Shown here: positions 31,278 to 40,364 of the stretch, one piece after another
How the letters are laid out: each line of letters opens with the position of its first letter
How positions within the stretch are numbered: the first letter of the stretch is position 1
Assembly (NCBI RefSeq): GCF_024172125.1
Contig: NZ_JAMZEA010000018.1
Location: forward strand, 62,001-126,000
Reading direction: 5' to 3'
From: Actinomadura rupiterrae
GTDB taxonomy: Bacteria; Actinomycetota; Actinomycetes; Streptosporangiales; Streptosporangiaceae
Length of the DNA stretch: 64,000 bases
Position numbers and translations under genes: made by a program
The notes under the pieces: generated by a model
What the model was told of the DNA's origin: nothing
The model's input: the letters and a program-made list of their open reading frames with translations, nothing else
Database searches by the model: none

Positions 31278-31444
31278 GTGGTCGCCGCTGTCGCGGCGGC
31301 ACTGGAAAGAATAGCGGACCTTGGGAGTGGGTGTGACATCCGTTCGGGTCGCTACGCTGGCGGGGCGCGCCGGGGTGGGCGCAGGGGCGCGCGCCTGGTG
31401 TTCGGAGCGGACGTAATCGCAGCTTAGAAGGGGTGAGGTGTCCG

Positions 31445-31933
31445 GTGGCGGACTCTTCCTTTGACATCGTGAGCAAGCTCGACCGGCAGGAGGTCGACAA
31501 CGCGCTGAACCAGGCGGCCAAGGAGGTCGCGAACCGGTTCGACTTCCGGAACGTGGACGCCGGGATCAAGTGGTCCGGCGAGACGATCGAGATCCAGGGG
31601 AACACCGAGGAGCGCGCCAACGCGGTGCTGGACGTCCTGAAGGACAAGCTGGTCAAGCGCGGGATCTCGCTGAAGTCGATCGACCCGGGGGAGCCGAAGG
31701 CGTCCGGGAAGATCTACAAGCTGGGTGTGGCGCTCAAGGAGGGCATCTCGCAGGAGAACGCCAAGAAGATCAGCAAGATCATCCGGGATGAGGGGCCGAA
31801 GGGCGTGAAGGCCCAGATCCAGGGTGAGGAGCTGCGCGTCAGCTCGAAGAAGAAGGACGACCTGCAGACCGTGATCAACCTGCTCAAGGGGCAGGACCTG
31901 GACGTCGCGCTGCAGTTCGTGAACTACCGGTAG
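31445..31933 (+). CDS. YajQ-family nucleotide-binding protein
   Basis: 162-residue UPF0234/YajQ protein; family members bind cyclic di-GMP or nucleic acid with two ferredoxin-like domains. SSFDIVSKLDRQEVDNALNQ at the N-terminus and EELRVSSKKKDDLQTVI, LDVALQFVNYR at the C-terminus are diagnostic. GTG 31445 (VADSSFD) matches the family start, with GGTGAGGTG upstream; a GTG at 31433 is an alternative. Single gene flanked by a tRNA and a terminator. Confidence 0.93.
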   Translation: MADSSFDIVSKLDRQEVDNALNQAAKEVANRFDFRNVDAGIKWSGETIEIQGNTEERANAVLDVLKDKLVKRGISLKSIDPGEPKASGKIYKLGVALKEGISQENAKKISKIIRDEGPKGVKAQIQGEELRVSSKKKDDLQTVINLLKGQDLDVALQFVNYR

Positions 31934-31941
31934 GACGGTCA

Positions 31942-31979
31942 CGCGGCCGGGGCGCCGGGGGGATGGCGTCCCGGCCGCG
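31942..31979 (+). terminator. Terminator after yajQ
   Basis: CGCGGCCGGG...CCCGGCCGCG stem with CGCC/GGCG inner pairing, 9 bases after the stop codon. Confidence 0.7.
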
Positions 31980-32087
31980 TGAGCCGTAGGAGAGCGCGCC
32001 CCGCGACCCTTCCCCCGCTGAAGGGCGCGGCGGGCGCGCTCTTGTGTTCTATGACGGGCGGGACGGCCCGGAGGTTCGGACCTTTTT

Positions 32088-32939
32088 TCAGCGGCCCGCC
32101 ATGCGCTCCAGGCGGGCGATCCGCTCGGCGGTCGGCGGGTGGGTGGAGAACAGCTTGCCCATGCCGCCGCCGCGGAACGGGTTGGCGATCATCAGGGAGC
32201 TGGTGGTGGCCAGCTCGGGGTCCTGCGGGAGGGGCAGCGCCTGGGTGCCGGCCTCGATCTTGCGGAGCGCGGACGCGAGCGCGAGCGGGTCGCCGGTGAG
32301 CTGGGCGCCCGAGGCGTCCGCCTGGAACTCGCGGGTGCGGCTGATCGCCATCTGGACGACGGCGGCGGCGATCGGGCCGAGGACGAGCATCAGGAGCGCG
32401 CCGATGATGCCAGGGCCGTCATCGTCGTCGGAGCGTCCGATCGGCAGGAAGAACGCCAGGTGGGACAGGTAGGTGATGACCGTCGCGATCGCGGCGGCCA
32501 CCGAGGAGATCAGGATGTCCCGGTTGTAGACGTGGGACAGCTCGTGCCCGAGGACGGCGCGCAGCTCCCGTTCGTCCAGGATGCGAAGGATGCCGCGGGT
32601 GACGCAGACCGCCGCGTTGCGCGGGTTGCGGCCGGTCGCGAACGCGTTGGGCTGCATGGTCTCCGAGACGTACAGCCGGGGCATCGGCTGCCGCGCGGAC
32701 GTCGACAGCTCCCGGACGGTCCGGTAGAGCACCGGCGCCTCGACCTCGCCGACGGGGTGGGCGCGCATCGAGCGCAGCGCGATCCGGTCGCTGAAGAAGA
32801 AGGCGACGCCGTTGGTGCCGAGCGCGATCACCAGGGCGATGGTCAGGCCGGCCGTGCCGCCGAAGACCCAGCCCACCGCCAGCATCAACGCCGACAGCGC
32901 TGCGATCAGGGCCGCCGTCTTGATGCCGTTGAACTGCAC
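32088..32939 (-). CDS. htpX: Zinc metalloprotease HtpX
   Basis: 283-residue M48 membrane protease for quality control of membrane proteins. Two N-terminal helices, the zinc motif LGHELSHV near residue 140, a second pair of helices and the third ligand in REFQADASG. The GTG at 32939 (VQFNGIKTAAL) fits the family; GGGAGGCAGGG lies upstream. It is downstream of nuoN on the same strand, separated by 103 bp without an obvious terminator, so partial read-through from the nuo operon is possible. Confidence 0.93.
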   Translation of the reverse strand: MQFNGIKTAALIAALSALMLAVGWVFGGTAGLTIALVIALGTNGVAFFFSDRIALRSMRAHPVGEVEAPVLYRTVRELSTSARQPMPRLYVSETMQPNAFATGRNPRNAAVCVTRGILRILDERELRAVLGHELSHVYNRDILISSVAAAIATVITYLSHLAFFLPIGRSDDDDGPGIIGALLMLVLGPIAAAVVQMAISRTREFQADASGAQLTGDPLALASALRKIEAGTQALPLPQDPELATTSSLMIANPFRGGGMGKLFSTHPPTAERIARLERMAGR

Positions 32940-33042
32940 GTGTGCCCTGCCTCCCGTTGACGGTTCGTACATTAGCGACAACGGCGTGACCTGGAGAAAC
33001 GTTCCCCTTCGGCCCGCTCTGTGACGGATGCGACGGGCGGGC

Positions 33043-34518
33043 TCAGGTGGCGGCGGCGACGGCCGAGAGCACCAGCTGCGGCGCCACCGACAGCACCAGC
33101 GCGCCCGCCCCCGTCGCGGCGATCGCGGCGCGGACCGCGAGCCCCGGACGCGTCGTCCCCTCATCCGAGGCGGACGCCGCGAACACCCGGGCGGCCCAGG
33201 CGAGGTAGTAGTACAGCCCGAGGACGGTGTTCACGGCCATCACGACCGCGAGCCACGTGACGTTCCCGGCGACCGCCGCGCGGAACACCACGACCTTCGC
33301 GAACAGTCCCATCACGCCCGGCGGCAGCCCGGCGAGGCAGATGAGGAAGAACGCCAGCGCCGTCCCGGACACCGGGTCCCGGCGCGCCAGGCCGCGGAAG
33401 CCGTCCAGGGGCACGTGCGGCGAGCCCGCCTTCTGGACGCCCACGACGACCGCGAACGCGCCGAGGTTCATCACGGCATAAAGCGCGACATAGGCGACGG
33501 TCGCGGCGACCGCCTCGGGCAGCCGCCGCTCCCCGACCGCGAGCGGCGCGAGCATGTAGCCGGACTGCGCGACCGACGACCACGCCAGCAGCCGGATCGC
33601 GGTGCGCTGCCGCAGCGCCATCAGGTTCCCAAGAGTCATCGTGGCGGCCGCCAGGACGGCGATGACGGGTCCCCAGACGTGCCCGAGGGACGGCATGCCC
33701 AGCCCGGCGATGATCGCGAGCCCGGCGAATCCGGCGGCCTTCGACACGACCGACAGGAAGGCCGCGACGGGCAGCGGCGCGCCCTGGTAGACGTCCGGCG
33801 CCCAGAAGTGGAACGGGACGGCCGCGACCTTGAACGCGAACCCGGCCAGGACGAGCACCGCGCCGACCGCCGCGACCGGCTTCAGGTCGGACGGCACCGA
33901 CCGCAGCCCCGCCGACAGCCGGTCGAGGTGCATCGCGCCGGTCACGCCGTACAGCAGCGAGATACCGAACAGCATCACGGCGGTCGAGACGACCGAGACC
34001 AGGAACAGCTTGAGCGCGGCCTCGGCGGCGGCGCCGTCCCGGCGGCGCAGCCCGACGAGCGCGAACACCGGCAGCGAGAGCGTCTCCAGCGCGACGACCA
34101 ACGTCACCAGGTCGCGCGCGGCGACGAGCGCCAGGGCGCCGACGATCGCCGAAAGCAGGAGGAAGTGGTACTCGCCGGCGGGCAGGTCGTCCTCGACGAT
34201 CGTGCGCAGCGACAGCAGGACGACGATGATCGCCGCCGCGAGCACGAGGCCCTGGAAGAGCAGGGTGAAGTCGTCCGCCACGTAGGAGCACGAGCGCGGC
34301 CCGCCGCCCCGCAGCCCGGACGGGACGCAGAACGTGGCGCGCCGGTCCCCCGCCGCCAGCACGCCGACCGCGACCAGCGCGCCGCCGAGGAACAGGCAGG
34401 TCACCGCGCCGAGCCAGCGCCGCGGGACGTCGAAGGCGTCCGCGAGCAGCACCAGCACGGCGGCGACCGCGCACAGCAGCGGCGGCGCGATCGCCGCGTA
34501 GTCGATCCCCTGGATCAT
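33043..34518 (-). CDS. nuoN: NADH-quinone oxidoreductase subunit N
   Basis: 491-residue antiporter-like proton-pumping subunit of complex I with about 14 helices. The conserved Lys-bearing segments AFKVAAVPFHFWAPDVYQGA and SKAAGFAGLA are present. ATG overlaps the nuoM stop (ATGA). Last gene of the leftward nuo operon. Confidence 0.93.
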   Translation of the reverse strand: MIQGIDYAAIAPPLLCAVAAVLVLLADAFDVPRRWLGAVTCLFLGGALVAVGVLAAGDRRATFCVPSGLRGGGPRSCSYVADDFTLLFQGLVLAAAIIVVLLSLRTIVEDDLPAGEYHFLLLSAIVGALALVAARDLVTLVVALETLSLPVFALVGLRRRDGAAAEAALKLFLVSVVSTAVMLFGISLLYGVTGAMHLDRLSAGLRSVPSDLKPVAAVGAVLVLAGFAFKVAAVPFHFWAPDVYQGAPLPVAAFLSVVSKAAGFAGLAIIAGLGMPSLGHVWGPVIAVLAAATMTLGNLMALRQRTAIRLLAWSSVAQSGYMLAPLAVGERRLPEAVAATVAYVALYAVMNLGAFAVVVGVQKAGSPHVPLDGFRGLARRDPVSGTALAFFLICLAGLPPGVMGLFAKVVVFRAAVAGNVTWLAVVMAVNTVLGLYYYLAWAARVFAASASDEGTTRPGLAVRAAIAATGAGALVLSVAPQLVLSAVAAAT

Positions 34519-36026
34519 CCGAGGCCTCCGAACAGCGCGCGGACGGGTTCGGACGTGACGGCGAGCAGGGTCTTCGGCCAGAGCCCGACCAGCAGCGTCA
34601 GCGCGACGAGCGGGACCCAGGCGGCGTACTCGTAGACGGTCGGGGCGGCGACCGCCGCGGCCTCGGCGGCGTCCGCGCGCGGGCGGCCATGGGTGATCTT
34701 CGACAGCAGGCGCAGGAAGTAGGCGGCGGTCAGCACCGCGCCGATCCCGCCGAACGCCATGAACGTCACGAAGGCCGGACGGGACAGCCCCGCGTCCGGC
34801 TTGTACGCGCCGAGCAGCGCGAGCATCTCGCCCCAGAACCCGGCGAGCCCCGGCAGGCCGAGGGACGCGACGGACGCGAAGGTGAGGAACGAGGCGAGCC
34901 GCGGCGCGGTGCCGAGCATCCCGCCGCCGATCCGGGCGAGGTCGCCGGTGCCGTAGCGGTCCTTGATCGATCCGGCCAGGAAGAACAGCAGGCCGGTGAT
35001 CAGGCCGTGCGCGATGTTGCCGAACAGCGCCGCGTTCAGCCCGACCGGGGTGAGCGTCGCGATGCCGAGCAGCACGAACCCCATGTGCCCGACCGACGAG
35101 TAGGCGATCATCCGTTTCAGGTCCGTCTGGGCGAGGCAGGCGAGCGCGCCGTAGACGATCCCGATCACCGCGAGGAGGCCGAGCGCCGTCGCGCACGAGC
35201 GGGCTCCGTCCGGCGCGGACGGGACGGCGATCCGGACGAGCCCGTAGGTGCCCATCTTCAGCAGCACCCCGGCGAGCAGCACGGACCCGACCGTCGGCGC
35301 CTCGGTGTGCGCGTCCGGGAGCCAGGTGTGCAGCGGCCACATCGGGGCCTTCACCCCGAAGCCCAGCATCATCAGCAGGAACCCGGCGATCTGGACGCCG
35401 TGCGAGACGCCCGCGCCGTGCCGCCGGGCCAGCTCGGTCATGTCGAGCGTCCCGGCGTTCACCGCGATCAGCAGCATCCCGGCGAGCAGCAGGCCGGAGC
35501 CGAGCAGCGTGTAGAGGATGAACTTGGTCGCCGCCGCGCGCCGGTCCGCGCCGCCCCAGATGAGGATCACCGCGAACATCGGGAGCAGGACGACCTCGAA
35601 GAACACGAAGAACAGGATCAGGTCGAGCGCGACGAACGTGCCGAGCATCCCGATCTCCAGGACGAGCAGCAGCGCGGTCAGCAGCCGCAGCCGCCCGCCC
35701 GCCGGGGGATGCCGGTAGGTGTAGACGAAGCACAGGAACGTCAGCAGCGCGGTCAGCACGACCAGCGGCAGCGAGATCCCGTCCACGCCGAGGTGGAACC
35801 GCAGCCCGATGGACGACTCCCAGGTGCGGTTCACGCTCAGCTGCGCGCGGGACGCGTCGGAGAAGTCGAACGCGGTCACCGCCGACAGCCCGACCAGCAG
35901 CGTCGCGCCGGAGACGAGGATCCCGAACCGTCCGAGGGACGCGTCGTCCGGCAGGAACCGCGCCCGCGGGACGAGCAGCGCGAGCGCCGCGCACGCCGGG
36001 ATCGCCATCATCAGCAGGAAGATCAC
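34515..36026 (-). CDS. nuoM: NADH-quinone oxidoreductase subunit M
   Basis: 503-residue proton-pumping membrane subunit. FFEVVLLPMF holds the conserved Glu of helix 5, and FGVKAPMWPLHTWLPDAHTE is the Lys-containing broken helix. GTG start at 36026 overlaps the nuoL stop (GTGA); upstream frame is a shadow. Confidence 0.93.
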   Translation of the reverse strand: MIFLLMMAIPACAALALLVPRARFLPDDASLGRFGILVSGATLLVGLSAVTAFDFSDASRAQLSVNRTWESSIGLRFHLGVDGISLPLVVLTALLTFLCFVYTYRHPPAGGRLRLLTALLLVLEIGMLGTFVALDLILFFVFFEVVLLPMFAVILIWGGADRRAAATKFILYTLLGSGLLLAGMLLIAVNAGTLDMTELARRHGAGVSHGVQIAGFLLMMLGFGVKAPMWPLHTWLPDAHTEAPTVGSVLLAGVLLKMGTYGLVRIAVPSAPDGARSCATALGLLAVIGIVYGALACLAQTDLKRMIAYSSVGHMGFVLLGIATLTPVGLNAALFGNIAHGLITGLLFFLAGSIKDRYGTGDLARIGGGMLGTAPRLASFLTFASVASLGLPGLAGFWGEMLALLGAYKPDAGLSRPAFVTFMAFGGIGAVLTAAYFLRLLSKITHGRPRADAAEAAAVAAPTVYEYAAWVPLVALTLLVGLWPKTLLAVTSEPVRALFGGLG

Positions 36027-38092
36027 TGGAAGATCACCACCAGGGCCGTGATGACGACCACGCCGCCGAGCAGCGCGGTCAGGTACGACTGGGCGTTGCC
36101 GTTCTGCGGGATCCGCAGCGCGCCGCCCAGTCTGCGCGCCGCCCGCGCCGTCCCGACGACGGCGGCGTCGATGCCGATCCGGTCGAAGACGGCCACGCCG
36201 CGCGCCAGCTTCAGGACGGGCCGGACGATGACGAGCGCGTACAGCTCGTCCAGGTAGAACGCCTTCGCGAACACCGGACGCACCGGACCGAGCGCCCGCG
36301 CCGGATCCGCCGCCGGATCGCGGTTCCAGACCAGCCACATGCCGCCGAACCCGACCGCTACGAGGACCGCGCTCAGCAGCGCGGAGCCGAGCTCGGGCCG
36401 CAACTCGGACGCGCCTAGCCCGAAGAACCCGAGGATCGCGGCGGGCACCGCGAGCGCCATCACGGGCCATGTCATCAGCTTCGGCGCCTCGTGCGCGTGC
36501 GCGCTGGAAGGTTCCTTCGTCACTTCGCCTTCGGCGGGGATCGAAAGCTCAACCGTGTCCGCTACCGACGTCTCGTACGCGCGCGGGACGGTCACCTCCG
36601 GCACTCCCTCGCTAGGCGCCTCGTGTGCGCGCGCGACCGCGCGAGGCTCACCGAAGAACGTCATCAACCACGCGCGCGCGGAGTACGCCGCTGTCAGGAC
36701 GACCGTGAGCAGCAAGCCCAGGTAAATCACCCAAGCGACGCCCGCAGGAAGGTGCAGTTCCGGATAGGGACGGAGGTGGATGGTCCAAACATGATCCTTG
36801 GGCGTACCGGCTGGCGGCGGCGGGTTCCCGGTAGACGCGTGCGCGAACCACCCGGTTTGCATCTTGCCCGCGTAGTCGCCGTTGTGGACGGCGCCGTGTT
36901 GGGCTGCGGCTATGACGGCGTCCTTGCTGAACCAGCCGCTGAACGCGGGAACGCCGATGAGGGCCGCGAAACCGACCGTCATCGACCAGAACGTGATCGG
37001 CATCGTCCTGCGGAGGCCGCCGTAGCGGGCGAGCAGGTTCGTGGTGGTCGCGTGGATGACGCAGCCCGCCGCGAGGAACAGCAGCGCCTTGAACGCGGCG
37101 TGCGTGACCAGGTGGAAGAGCACCGCCGAGCGCGCGCCGACCGCGAGGCCCGCCGCCATGACGGCGAGCTGGCTGATCGTCGAGTACGCCAGGACGCGTT
37201 TCAGGTCGTCCTGCGCGAGGGCGGCCAGGGCCGAGCCGACCATCGACACGACCGCGAGGATCCCGAGGACGGCCAGCGCGGACGGGACGAGCCAGAACAC
37301 CGGGTACACGCGCGCGACGAAGTAGATCCCGGCGGCGACCATCGTCGCGGCGTGGATCAGCGCGCTGATCGGCGTGGGGCCCGCCATCGCGTCCGGGAGC
37401 CAGGTGTGCAGCGGGAACTGCGCGGACTTGCCGACGACCCCGCACAGCAGCAGGAGCGCCGCGGCGGTGAGCGTGGTGTGGGACATCGTGCCGACGCGCG
37501 CGAGGACGTCCGAGATCGTGAACGACTTCGCCGCGACGCCGAGCACGAAGATGCCGAAGAGGAAGCCGACGTCGCCGAGCCGCGTCACCAGGAACGCCTT
37601 GACGGCGGCGCGCGAGTTCGCGCGGTCCTCCCAGTGGTGGCCGATCAGGAAGTACGAGCAGACGCCCATGACCTCCCAGCCGGCGTACAGCAGGAGCAGG
37701 TCGCCCGCGAAGACGACCAGCAGCATCGCGGCGGTGAACAGGGAGACGAACGCCGCGTAGGACGTGTAGCGCCGGTCGTCCGCCATGTACGCGACCGAGT
37801 ACACCTGGACGGCGACCGCGACGCAGCACACCATGACCCCGACCAGTCCGGACAGGCCGTCCACCTGGAGGCCGACGCGGATCGGCAGCGAGCCGGTGTG
37901 GATCAGCGTGAGCGTGCCCGTGCGCTCGCCCGGCGACCGCCAGACCGCGAAGGCGACGACCGCCGCGAGGACGGTCGAGACCGCGACCGGGACGCACGCG
38001 ACCCACGGCTGCGGCAGCCGCCGTCCGCCGAGCAGCCCGGCGAACGCGCCGAGGAACGGCAGCAGGACGACCAGCGCGGCAAGCGTGATCAC
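36023..38092 (-). CDS. nuoL: NADH-quinone oxidoreductase subunit L
   Basis: 689-residue largest proton-pumping subunit. GWEVMGVCSYFLIGHHWED and GKSAQFPLHTWLPDAMAGPT are signature segments; the C-terminus contains the lateral-helix region. Residues about 415-540 include non-conserved loops (HASTGNPPPPAGTPKDHVW and EPSSAHAHEAPKLM) with weaker GC bias than the rest, indicating variable extramembrane insertions. GTG start overlaps the nuoK stop. Confidence 0.93.
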   Translation of the reverse strand: MITLAALVVLLPFLGAFAGLLGGRRLPQPWVACVPVAVSTVLAAVVAFAVWRSPGERTGTLTLIHTGSLPIRVGLQVDGLSGLVGVMVCCVAVAVQVYSVAYMADDRRYTSYAAFVSLFTAAMLLVVFAGDLLLLYAGWEVMGVCSYFLIGHHWEDRANSRAAVKAFLVTRLGDVGFLFGIFVLGVAAKSFTISDVLARVGTMSHTTLTAAALLLLCGVVGKSAQFPLHTWLPDAMAGPTPISALIHAATMVAAGIYFVARVYPVFWLVPSALAVLGILAVVSMVGSALAALAQDDLKRVLAYSTISQLAVMAAGLAVGARSAVLFHLVTHAAFKALLFLAAGCVIHATTTNLLARYGGLRRTMPITFWSMTVGFAALIGVPAFSGWFSKDAVIAAAQHGAVHNGDYAGKMQTGWFAHASTGNPPPPAGTPKDHVWTIHLRPYPELHLPAGVAWVIYLGLLLTVVLTAAYSARAWLMTFFGEPRAVARAHEAPSEGVPEVTVPRAYETSVADTVELSIPAEGEVTKEPSSAHAHEAPKLMTWPVMALAVPAAILGFFGLGASELRPELGSALLSAVLVAVGFGGMWLVWNRDPAADPARALGPVRPVFAKAFYLDELYALVIVRPVLKLARGVAVFDRIGIDAAVVGTARAARRLGGALRIPQNGNAQSYLTALLGGVVVITALVVIFQ

Positions 38093-38460
38093 TTGGCCCC
38101 CTCCCGCTCCGCGGCCGGTTCGGCGGCGTCCGGCCCGGCGGCCTCCGGATCGGGCTCCTCGGCGAGCGTGCGCAGCCGGTCGACGTCGATCATCTGCCGG
38201 TTCCGGAACACCAGCAGGACGATCGCCAGGCCGAGCCCGACCTCGGCGGCGGCGATCACGATGGTGAACAGGGTGAGCACCTGCCCGCCGTGCAGCCGGT
38301 CGCGCAGGTGCACGTCGAACGCGACGAGGTTGAGGTTGACCGCGTTCAGCATCAGCTCGACCGACATCAGGACGAGGATCGCGTTCCGCCGCGCGAGCAC
38401 CCCGTACACCCCGGCGGCGAACAGCAGCGCGGCCGTGACGAGCGGGAAGGCGAGATGCAT
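38089..38460 (-). CDS. nuoK: NADH-quinone oxidoreductase subunit K
   Basis: 123-residue three-helix subunit homologous to MrpC. The membrane Glu residues appear in VLMSVELMLNAVNLN and TIVIAAAEVGLGLAIV. About 25 extra C-terminal residues, rich in Glu/Pro/Ala, extend beyond the usual 100. ATG overlaps the nuoJ stop by one base (TGATG). Confidence 0.92.
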   Translation of the reverse strand: MHLAFPLVTAALLFAAGVYGVLARRNAILVLMSVELMLNAVNLNLVAFDVHLRDRLHGGQVLTLFTIVIAAAEVGLGLAIVLLVFRNRQMIDVDRLRTLAEEPDPEAAGPDAAEPAAEREGAK

Positions 38461-39014
38461 CAGCGTCCCTTCCTGAGCGGCGTCGGGAGATCCGTCCGGG
38501 AGAGGACGATCGCGCCGACCAGGGCGGCGAGGAGGAGCACCGACAGCACCTCGAACGGCAGGACCCAGGTGCGGAACACGGCCTCGCCGAGGTGCTCGGC
38601 GCTGCCGTTGGCCCTCGCCGGGCAGGACGCGCCCGCCGCACACCTCGGCGCGTCGTTCAGCCTCGTCCCGCGGAAGCCCATGACCAGGACCGTGACCAGC
38701 AGCGCGGCGGTGCCGGCGGCGACGCCGAGCGCCGCCCAGCGGTTCCCGGAGTCCAGCTCGTCGGACGGCCCGACCGGCGCCCGCGTCAGCATGATCCCGA
38801 ACAGCAGCAGCACCACGACCGCGCCGACGTAGATCAGCACCTGCACCCAGGCGACGAACTCGGCCGTCAGCACCAGGTAGCACCCGGCCAGCGCGCCGAA
38901 CGAGACGACCAGCCACAGCGCCGCGTGGACGAGCTGCCGCGTCGTCACCACCAGCAGGCCCGCCCCCACGGCGACCACTCCGAGCAGCGCGAACACCAGA
39001 TCGCGGCCCGTCAT
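38460..39014 (-). CDS. nuoJ: NADH-quinone oxidoreductase subunit J
   Basis: 184-residue five-helix subunit; WVQVLIYVGAVVVLLLFGIML is cut here to its Tyr-containing helix 3 core VLIYVGAVVVLLLFG, which carries the pi-bulge in structures. ATG overlaps nuoI stop. Confidence 0.9.
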   Translation of the reverse strand: MTGRDLVFALLGVVAVGAGLLVVTTRQLVHAALWLVVSFGALAGCYLVLTAEFVAWVQVLIYVGAVVVLLLFGIMLTRAPVGPSDELDSGNRWAALGVAAGTAALLVTVLVMGFRGTRLNDAPRCAAGASCPARANGSAEHLGEAVFRTWVLPFEVLSVLLLAALVGAIVLSRTDLPTPLRKGR

Positions 39015-39532
39015 CGGCCGGCTCCGCGGTTGGCGGACTTCTCGGCGGCCTGGACTTCCTTGGGCGGGTCGGCGTGCGCGTCGGGCGCCTGCGGCGGCGG
39101 GACGGTCCACATCCACTCGCGCAGGCGGTCCTTCTCGTGGGTCAGCTCGGCGATGTCGTACTCGGCGTACTCGAACTCGGGCGACCAGAACAGCGCGTCG
39201 AACGGGCACGCCTCGATGCAGATGCCGCAGTACATGCACAGGGCGAAGTCGATGGCGAAACGGTCCAGGACATTGCGCGTGCGCGCGCGTCCGCCGCCCT
39301 CGGCGGGCAGGGTCTCCTTATGCGAGTCGATGTAGATGCACCAGTCCGGGCATTCGCGCGCGCAGAGCATGCAGACCGTGCAGTTCTCCTCCAGGAGCGC
39401 GATCACGCCCCTGGAGCGCGGCGGGAGGTCCGGTTCGGCCTCCGGGTACTGCCGCGTGATAGAACGCCTGGTCATCGTCCGCATCGTGACGGCGAGCCCC
39501 TTGGCAAGCCCGCCTCCTGGCAACCGTCCCAC
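39011..39532 (-). CDS. nuoI: NADH-quinone oxidoreductase subunit I (2x[4Fe-4S])
   Basis: 173-residue ferredoxin-like subunit carrying clusters N6a and N6b: CTVCMLCARECP and CMYCGICIEACP. The GLAKGLAVTMRTMTRRS N-terminus is the membrane-contacting helix of this NuoI class. The GTG at 39532 gives the family N-terminus but lacks a good ribosome site; ATG at M17 is another possibility. In this operon it follows a gene on the opposite strand rather than nuoH directly, so it must have its own promoter or be translated from a transcript running antisense through that gene. Confidence 0.9.
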   Translation of the reverse strand: MGRLPGGGLAKGLAVTMRTMTRRSITRQYPEAEPDLPPRSRGVIALLEENCTVCMLCARECPDWCIYIDSHKETLPAEGGGRARTRNVLDRFAIDFALCMYCGICIEACPFDALFWSPEFEYAEYDIAELTHEKDRLREWMWTVPPPQAPDAHADPPKEVQAAEKSANRGAGR

Positions 39533-39624
39533 GGGCCCATGATTGCGTACGCGGCGGCGCGGGGGAACGCGCCGGGCGCCGCGTTCGTCTCATCGGGTGT
39601 GGGCGGCGAGGGAGGAGGGGCCGC

Positions 39625-40338
39625 GTGACATCGGGTCCGGAACCGCGTTGGCCGGACGGCCCGCTGCCGCCCGGAGGCCCCGCGGTCCCGGTCGGGCCGC
39701 AGCCTCCGCCGCTGGTTCCGCGCGGTCTCGGCTGGGCTTTCATCCCGTTCGTCACGCTCGGCTGGGGCACGCCGCTGTCGTTCCTGTACGGCTCGCTGAA
39801 GGCGCGCTCGCCCGGCCTCGCGGTCGGCGCGGCGGCCTATACGGCCGGGATCGGCCTTTCGGTGTACCTGTGGTCGCTCGCCGACCCGATGCTGTTCCTG
39901 CTCGGCGCGGTCACGATGACGATGGTCTGGGTCGCGGGGACGGCCAACGCGTTCGCCGTCCGGACGAGGGTGTTCTCGCGCGGCGCGTCGCACAGCCCGG
40001 CGAACGACCACGCCATCCGGGTGGCGCAGTACCGGCGGCAGCTGCGCGCCGACGCCCGCAGCCTCGCCGCCGACGACCCGGCTCTGGCGGAGGAGCTGCG
40101 CATCGGACGTCCCGACCTGCCGCGCAACTACGACGACGGCGGCCTGGTCGATGTGAACCACGCGTCCGCGCACGCCCTCGGCACGCTGCCGGGGATGACG
40201 TCCGAGCTGGTCGAGCGGATCGTCCGGCACCGGGCCGAGCACGGCGGGTTCATCTCGGTCGAGGAGCTGGCCGTGGACGTCGACCTGCCACCCGCCCTGC
40301 TACCGAAGATCAAGGAGTACGTGATCTTCCTCGACTAG
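39625..40338 (+). CDS. Membrane protein with C-terminal helix-hairpin-helix domain
   Basis: 237 residues. A Pro-rich N-terminus is followed by helices at about 36-56, 67-85 and 88-108, then a charged stretch and a ComEA-like HhH segment (VDVNHASAHALGTLPGMT, ELVERIVRHRAEHGG). Such HhH units usually bind DNA or mediate protein contacts; function unknown. GGGAGGAGGGG precedes the GTG. It lies on the opposite strand between nuoI and nuoH, splitting the operon. Confidence 0.75.
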   Translation: MTSGPEPRWPDGPLPPGGPAVPVGPQPPPLVPRGLGWAFIPFVTLGWGTPLSFLYGSLKARSPGLAVGAAAYTAGIGLSVYLWSLADPMLFLLGAVTMTMVWVAGTANAFAVRTRVFSRGASHSPANDHAIRVAQYRRQLRADARSLAADDPALAEELRIGRPDLPRNYDDGGLVDVNHASAHALGTLPGMTSELVERIVRHRAEHGGFISVEELAVDVDLPPALLPKIKEYVIFLD

Positions 40339-40364
40339 CGCCCGGCTCCGAGGCGGCTCGGGGG

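Noticed and set aside
33028..34635. 535-codon plus-strand frame opposite nuoN
   Set aside because: Arg/Asp/Gln-rich with no hydrophobic or domain signal; shadow of nuoN.
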